Below, one piece after another: positions 6,413 through 8,136 of a stretch of DNA of 8,136 nucleotides. Made by a program: the position numbers and the translations under genes. Position 1 is the first letter of the stretch, and every line of letters begins with the position of its first letter. This DNA is from Porticoccaceae bacterium UBA1989 (lineage in GTDB: Bacteria > Pseudomonadota > Gammaproteobacteria > Pseudomonadales > Porticoccaceae), in contig DDDD01000095.1 in NCBI GenBank assembly GCA_002335945.1, positions 26,008 to 34,143 of the forward strand. The letters run 5' to 3'. The notes below the pieces were generated by a model, which did not search any database, was not told the DNA's origin, and was given only the letters and a program-made list of their open reading frames with translations.

Positions 6413-7675
6413 TTAACCTGGTACTCTCTTTATTTTGGCGCCTAGTTGCTGCAGCTTTTCTTCAATACATTCGTAGCCACGATCAATATGATAGATGCGA
6501 TCTACGACAGTTTCACCCTCAGCGACCAATCCGGCGATAACCAGCGCCGCCGATGCGCGTAAATCCGAAGCCATTACTGGGGCACCTTTAAGTGTTTCAA
6601 CCCCCGTGACTATGGCGGTATTGCCTTCAACGACAATACTGGCACCCATGCGGTTTAACTCTTGAACCTGCATTAGACGGTTTTCGAAAATGGTCTCGGT
6701 AATCGTACCTGTACCCTCAGCAATGGCATTTACCGCGGTTAACTGGGCCTGCATATCGGTTGGGAAGGCGGGGTAAGGCGCGGTTTTTAAATTAATCGCC
6801 TTAGGTCGCTTGCCCTGCATATCCAGCTCAATCCAATCATCCCCCTGGGTAATAACTGCACCGGTTTCTGCTAGCTTAAGTAATACGGCACCCAGCGCAG
6901 AAGGATCAGTTTTGGTGGTCCTTACTTTGCCGCCTGTGGCAGCTGCTGCCGCCAAATAGGTACCGGTTTCAATACGGTCTGGCATGACTTTAAAGTAGCC
7001 GCCATTCATGCGCTCAACACCCTTAATGGTCATGGTGTTGGTGCCAGCGCCCTGCACATCGGCACCCCAGGCATTCATGCAGTTGGCTAAATCAACGATT
7101 TCTGGTTCCCGGGCCGCATTTTCAAGCACGGTTGTGCCCTCTGCCAGCGCCGCTGCCATCATCAAATTCTCTGTCGCACCCACGGAAACCACATCCATAA
7201 AGATATGCGCGCCTTTTAGGCGGCCATCGCTGCGGGCCTTAATGTAGCCTTCATCAATTTCAATGGTCGCACCCATGGCTTCTAAGCCACGCAAGTGCAG
7301 ATCTACCGGACGGCTACCAATGGCACAGCCACCGGGAAAAGAGACATTGGCTTCGCCATAGCGTGTCAGCATAGGTCCCAGCACCAAAATACTGGCGCGC
7401 ATGGTTTTCACCAAATCATAGGGCGCAGTCAAACTATTGAGGGTCGAAGTATCCACTTCAAGGCGCATCTTTTCATCAATACTTACGGTAATACCCAGAG
7501 TACCTAGCAGCTCAATCGTGGTGGTGACATCTTGCAGGTGCGGCAGGTTGGCAATAGTCACCAGACCTTCCGACAGTAATGAGGCTGACAAAATTGGTAG
7601 GGCCGCATTTTTGGATCCGGAAATCCACACCTCACCGCGGAGCACTGCACCCCCCTGTATGATCAATTTATCCAT
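6413..7675 (-). CDS. murA: UDP-N-acetylglucosamine 1-carboxyvinyltransferase MurA
   Basis: MurA transfers enolpyruvate from PEP to UDP-N-acetylglucosamine, the first committed step of peptidoglycan synthesis in the cytoplasm and the target of fosfomycin. The 420 residues are full length (E. coli 419). K22-N23 lie in SGSKNAALP. The catalytic C117 is present in FPGGCAIGSRPVD, so the Cys form rather than the naturally fosfomycin-resistant Asp form is encoded. D307 in PTDMQAQ and R399 in HIDRGYE match the E. coli active-site residues D305 and R397. It follows ibaG by 23 bases, as in E. coli and Pseudomonas, and precedes hisG by 6. The ribosome site before the ATG is weak (TGAGA). Nothing unusual is seen in the protein. 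Confidence 0.98.
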   Translation of the reverse strand: MDKLIIQGGAVLRGEVWISGSKNAALPILSASLLSEGLVTIANLPHLQDVTTTIELLGTLGITVSIDEKMRLEVDTSTLNSLTAPYDLVKTMRASILVLGPMLTRYGEANVSFPGGCAIGSRPVDLHLRGLEAMGATIEIDEGYIKARSDGRLKGAHIFMDVVSVGATENLMMAAALAEGTTVLENAAREPEIVDLANCMNAWGADVQGAGTNTMTIKGVERMNGGYFKVMPDRIETGTYLAAAAATGGKVRTTKTDPSALGAVLLKLAETGAVITQGDDWIELDMQGKRPKAINLKTAPYPAFPTDMQAQLTAVNAIAEGTGTITETIFENRLMQVQELNRMGASIVVEGNTAIVTGVETLKGAPVMASDLRASAALVIAGLVAEGETVVDRIYHIDRGYECIEEKLQQLGAKIKRVPG

Positions 7676-7698
7676 TGGATAGTCTCAGAAAAGAAACG

Positions 7699-7938
7699 CT
7701 AAACGCGATTTTCCCACTCACTTTGAGTGAAGGTTTTCATATTAACGGCGTGAATAACGCCGGAGGAAATTTGCTCGTTAAGGGCGCCGTAGATTACCTG
7801 CTGGCGCTGCACTGGACGTTTGCCTTCAAATAAGTCGCCAATGGCGACAATATTGAAGTGACCGCCATCGGTCGCCACCTGAAACTGGCAATCGGGTAAG
7901 GCGCTCTCAAGCAGGGCCTGTACTTCTTCTGGACTCAT
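7699..7938 (-). CDS. ibaG: BolA family protein IbaG (YrbA)
   Basis: IbaG is a small BolA-like protein that, with monothiol glutaredoxins, binds [2Fe-2S] clusters; in E. coli it is linked to acid stress. The 79 residues form one BolA domain. The conserved block VIHAVNMKTFT (61-71) carries H63, the residue shared by BolA proteins as a cluster ligand. DGGHFNIVAIGDLFEGK (24-40) and RQQVIYGALNEQI (45-57) are also typical. An AAGAG ribosome site lies 8 bases before the ATG. It sits between mlaC and murA, its usual neighbours, and is probably co-transcribed with them. It is distinguished from BolA proper by this context and by its short length without extra C-terminal residues. Confidence 0.94.
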   Translation of the reverse strand: MSPEEVQALLESALPDCQFQVATDGGHFNIVAIGDLFEGKRPVQRQQVIYGALNEQISSGVIHAVNMKTFTQSEWENRV

Positions 7939-7958
7939 TTAAAATACTCTTTTTTTAT

Positions 7959-8136
7959 TTAGGTTGATTCTGAAGACCATCCGGCAATAACGCCGTCAAC
8001 ATCACCACCGGATCGCTGTGCCGACTGGACAAATTGACTCTTGAATGTCTTACCCAGACTAATGCCGTTGATGGTCATGTTAATAACCATCCACTCACCC
8101 GTTTTTTTACGGGCCATGCTATAGGCCAATGGGTAG
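7959..8136 (-). CDS. mlaC: Phospholipid-binding protein MlaC (Ttg2D), C-terminal end
   Basis: MlaC is the periplasmic carrier that shuttles phospholipids between the outer-membrane MlaA complex and the inner-membrane MlaFEDB transporter. Only the last 58 residues are in the window; the gene begins beyond the right edge. The stretch GEWMVINMTINGISLG followed by FKSQF matches the conserved C-terminal part of the MlaC/toluene-tolerance Ttg2D family (W, then a VNGISL-like strand, then R/K-x-QF). The end, IAGWSSEST, is variable in the family. It stops 20 bases before ibaG, so the mlaB gene normally found between them is not there. The assignment rests on this short fragment plus the neighbouring ibaG-murA. 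Confidence 0.87.
   Translation of the reverse strand, partial: YPLAYSMARKKTGEWMVINMTINGISLGKTFKSQFVQSAQRSGGDVDGVIAGWSSEST

Noticed and set aside
7950..7956. Run of seven Ts as a terminator
   Set aside because: The T-run is on the plus strand, where no gene precedes it and no stem adjoins it; on the coding strand it is an A-run before the ibaG ribosome site.
1..8136. Undescribed defence, toxin-antitoxin, CRISPR, phage or transposon system
   Set aside because: Every sizeable region is covered by a recognisable housekeeping gene; no direct-repeat arrays, insertion-sequence ends, tRNA genes, integrases or unexplained gaps over 126 bases are visible.

Overview
This window is ordinary, densely packed chromosomal DNA from a gammaproteobacterium. 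The gene order mlaC-ibaG-murA-hisG-hisD-hisC, with an algW/degS-type protease gene beyond it, is the arrangement I recall from Pseudomonas and its relatives. The moderate base composition and protein sequences would also fit a marine relative (Cellvibrionales/SAR92-like), but that placement is inference. No mobile element, CRISPR array, RNA gene, phage gene or base-composition island is visible. The longest gap between genes is 126 bases.

Layout. The minus strand from the left edge to 1727 holds rlmE followed by ftsH, whose 3' end is cut off by the window edge. yhbY (1777-2082, plus) is divergent from rlmE across 49 bases. A 126-base gap with two small inverted repeats leads to degS/algW (2209-3360, plus), a membrane-anchored periplasmic protease that meets hisC tail to tail with a 4-base overlap. 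From the right edge back to 3357, everything on the minus strand reads as one run: the end of mlaC, then ibaG, murA, hisG, hisD and hisC, with gaps of 20, 23, 6, -1 and 45 bases.

How the genes work together. The right-hand run joins envelope lipid transport (MlaC), a BolA-type protein (IbaG), the first committed step of peptidoglycan synthesis (MurA) and three histidine-biosynthesis enzymes (HisG step 1, HisD last two steps, HisC aminotransferase). HisG is the short form, so a HisZ partner must be encoded elsewhere. The left-hand run pairs 23S rRNA methylation (RlmE) with membrane protein quality control (FtsH), next to a 50S-assembly protein (YhbY). DegS/AlgW starts the envelope-stress (sigma-E/AlgU) cascade.

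Points worth noting: ftsH starts at TTG and degS at GTG, both supported by Shine-Dalgarno sequences and protein homology. mlaB is missing from its usual place between mlaC and ibaG. The his genes have no leader or attenuator space. Two conserved blocks that lie apart in Pseudomonas (rlmE-ftsH/yhbY and murA-his-algW) adjoin here. I found nothing that supports a previously undescribed system.
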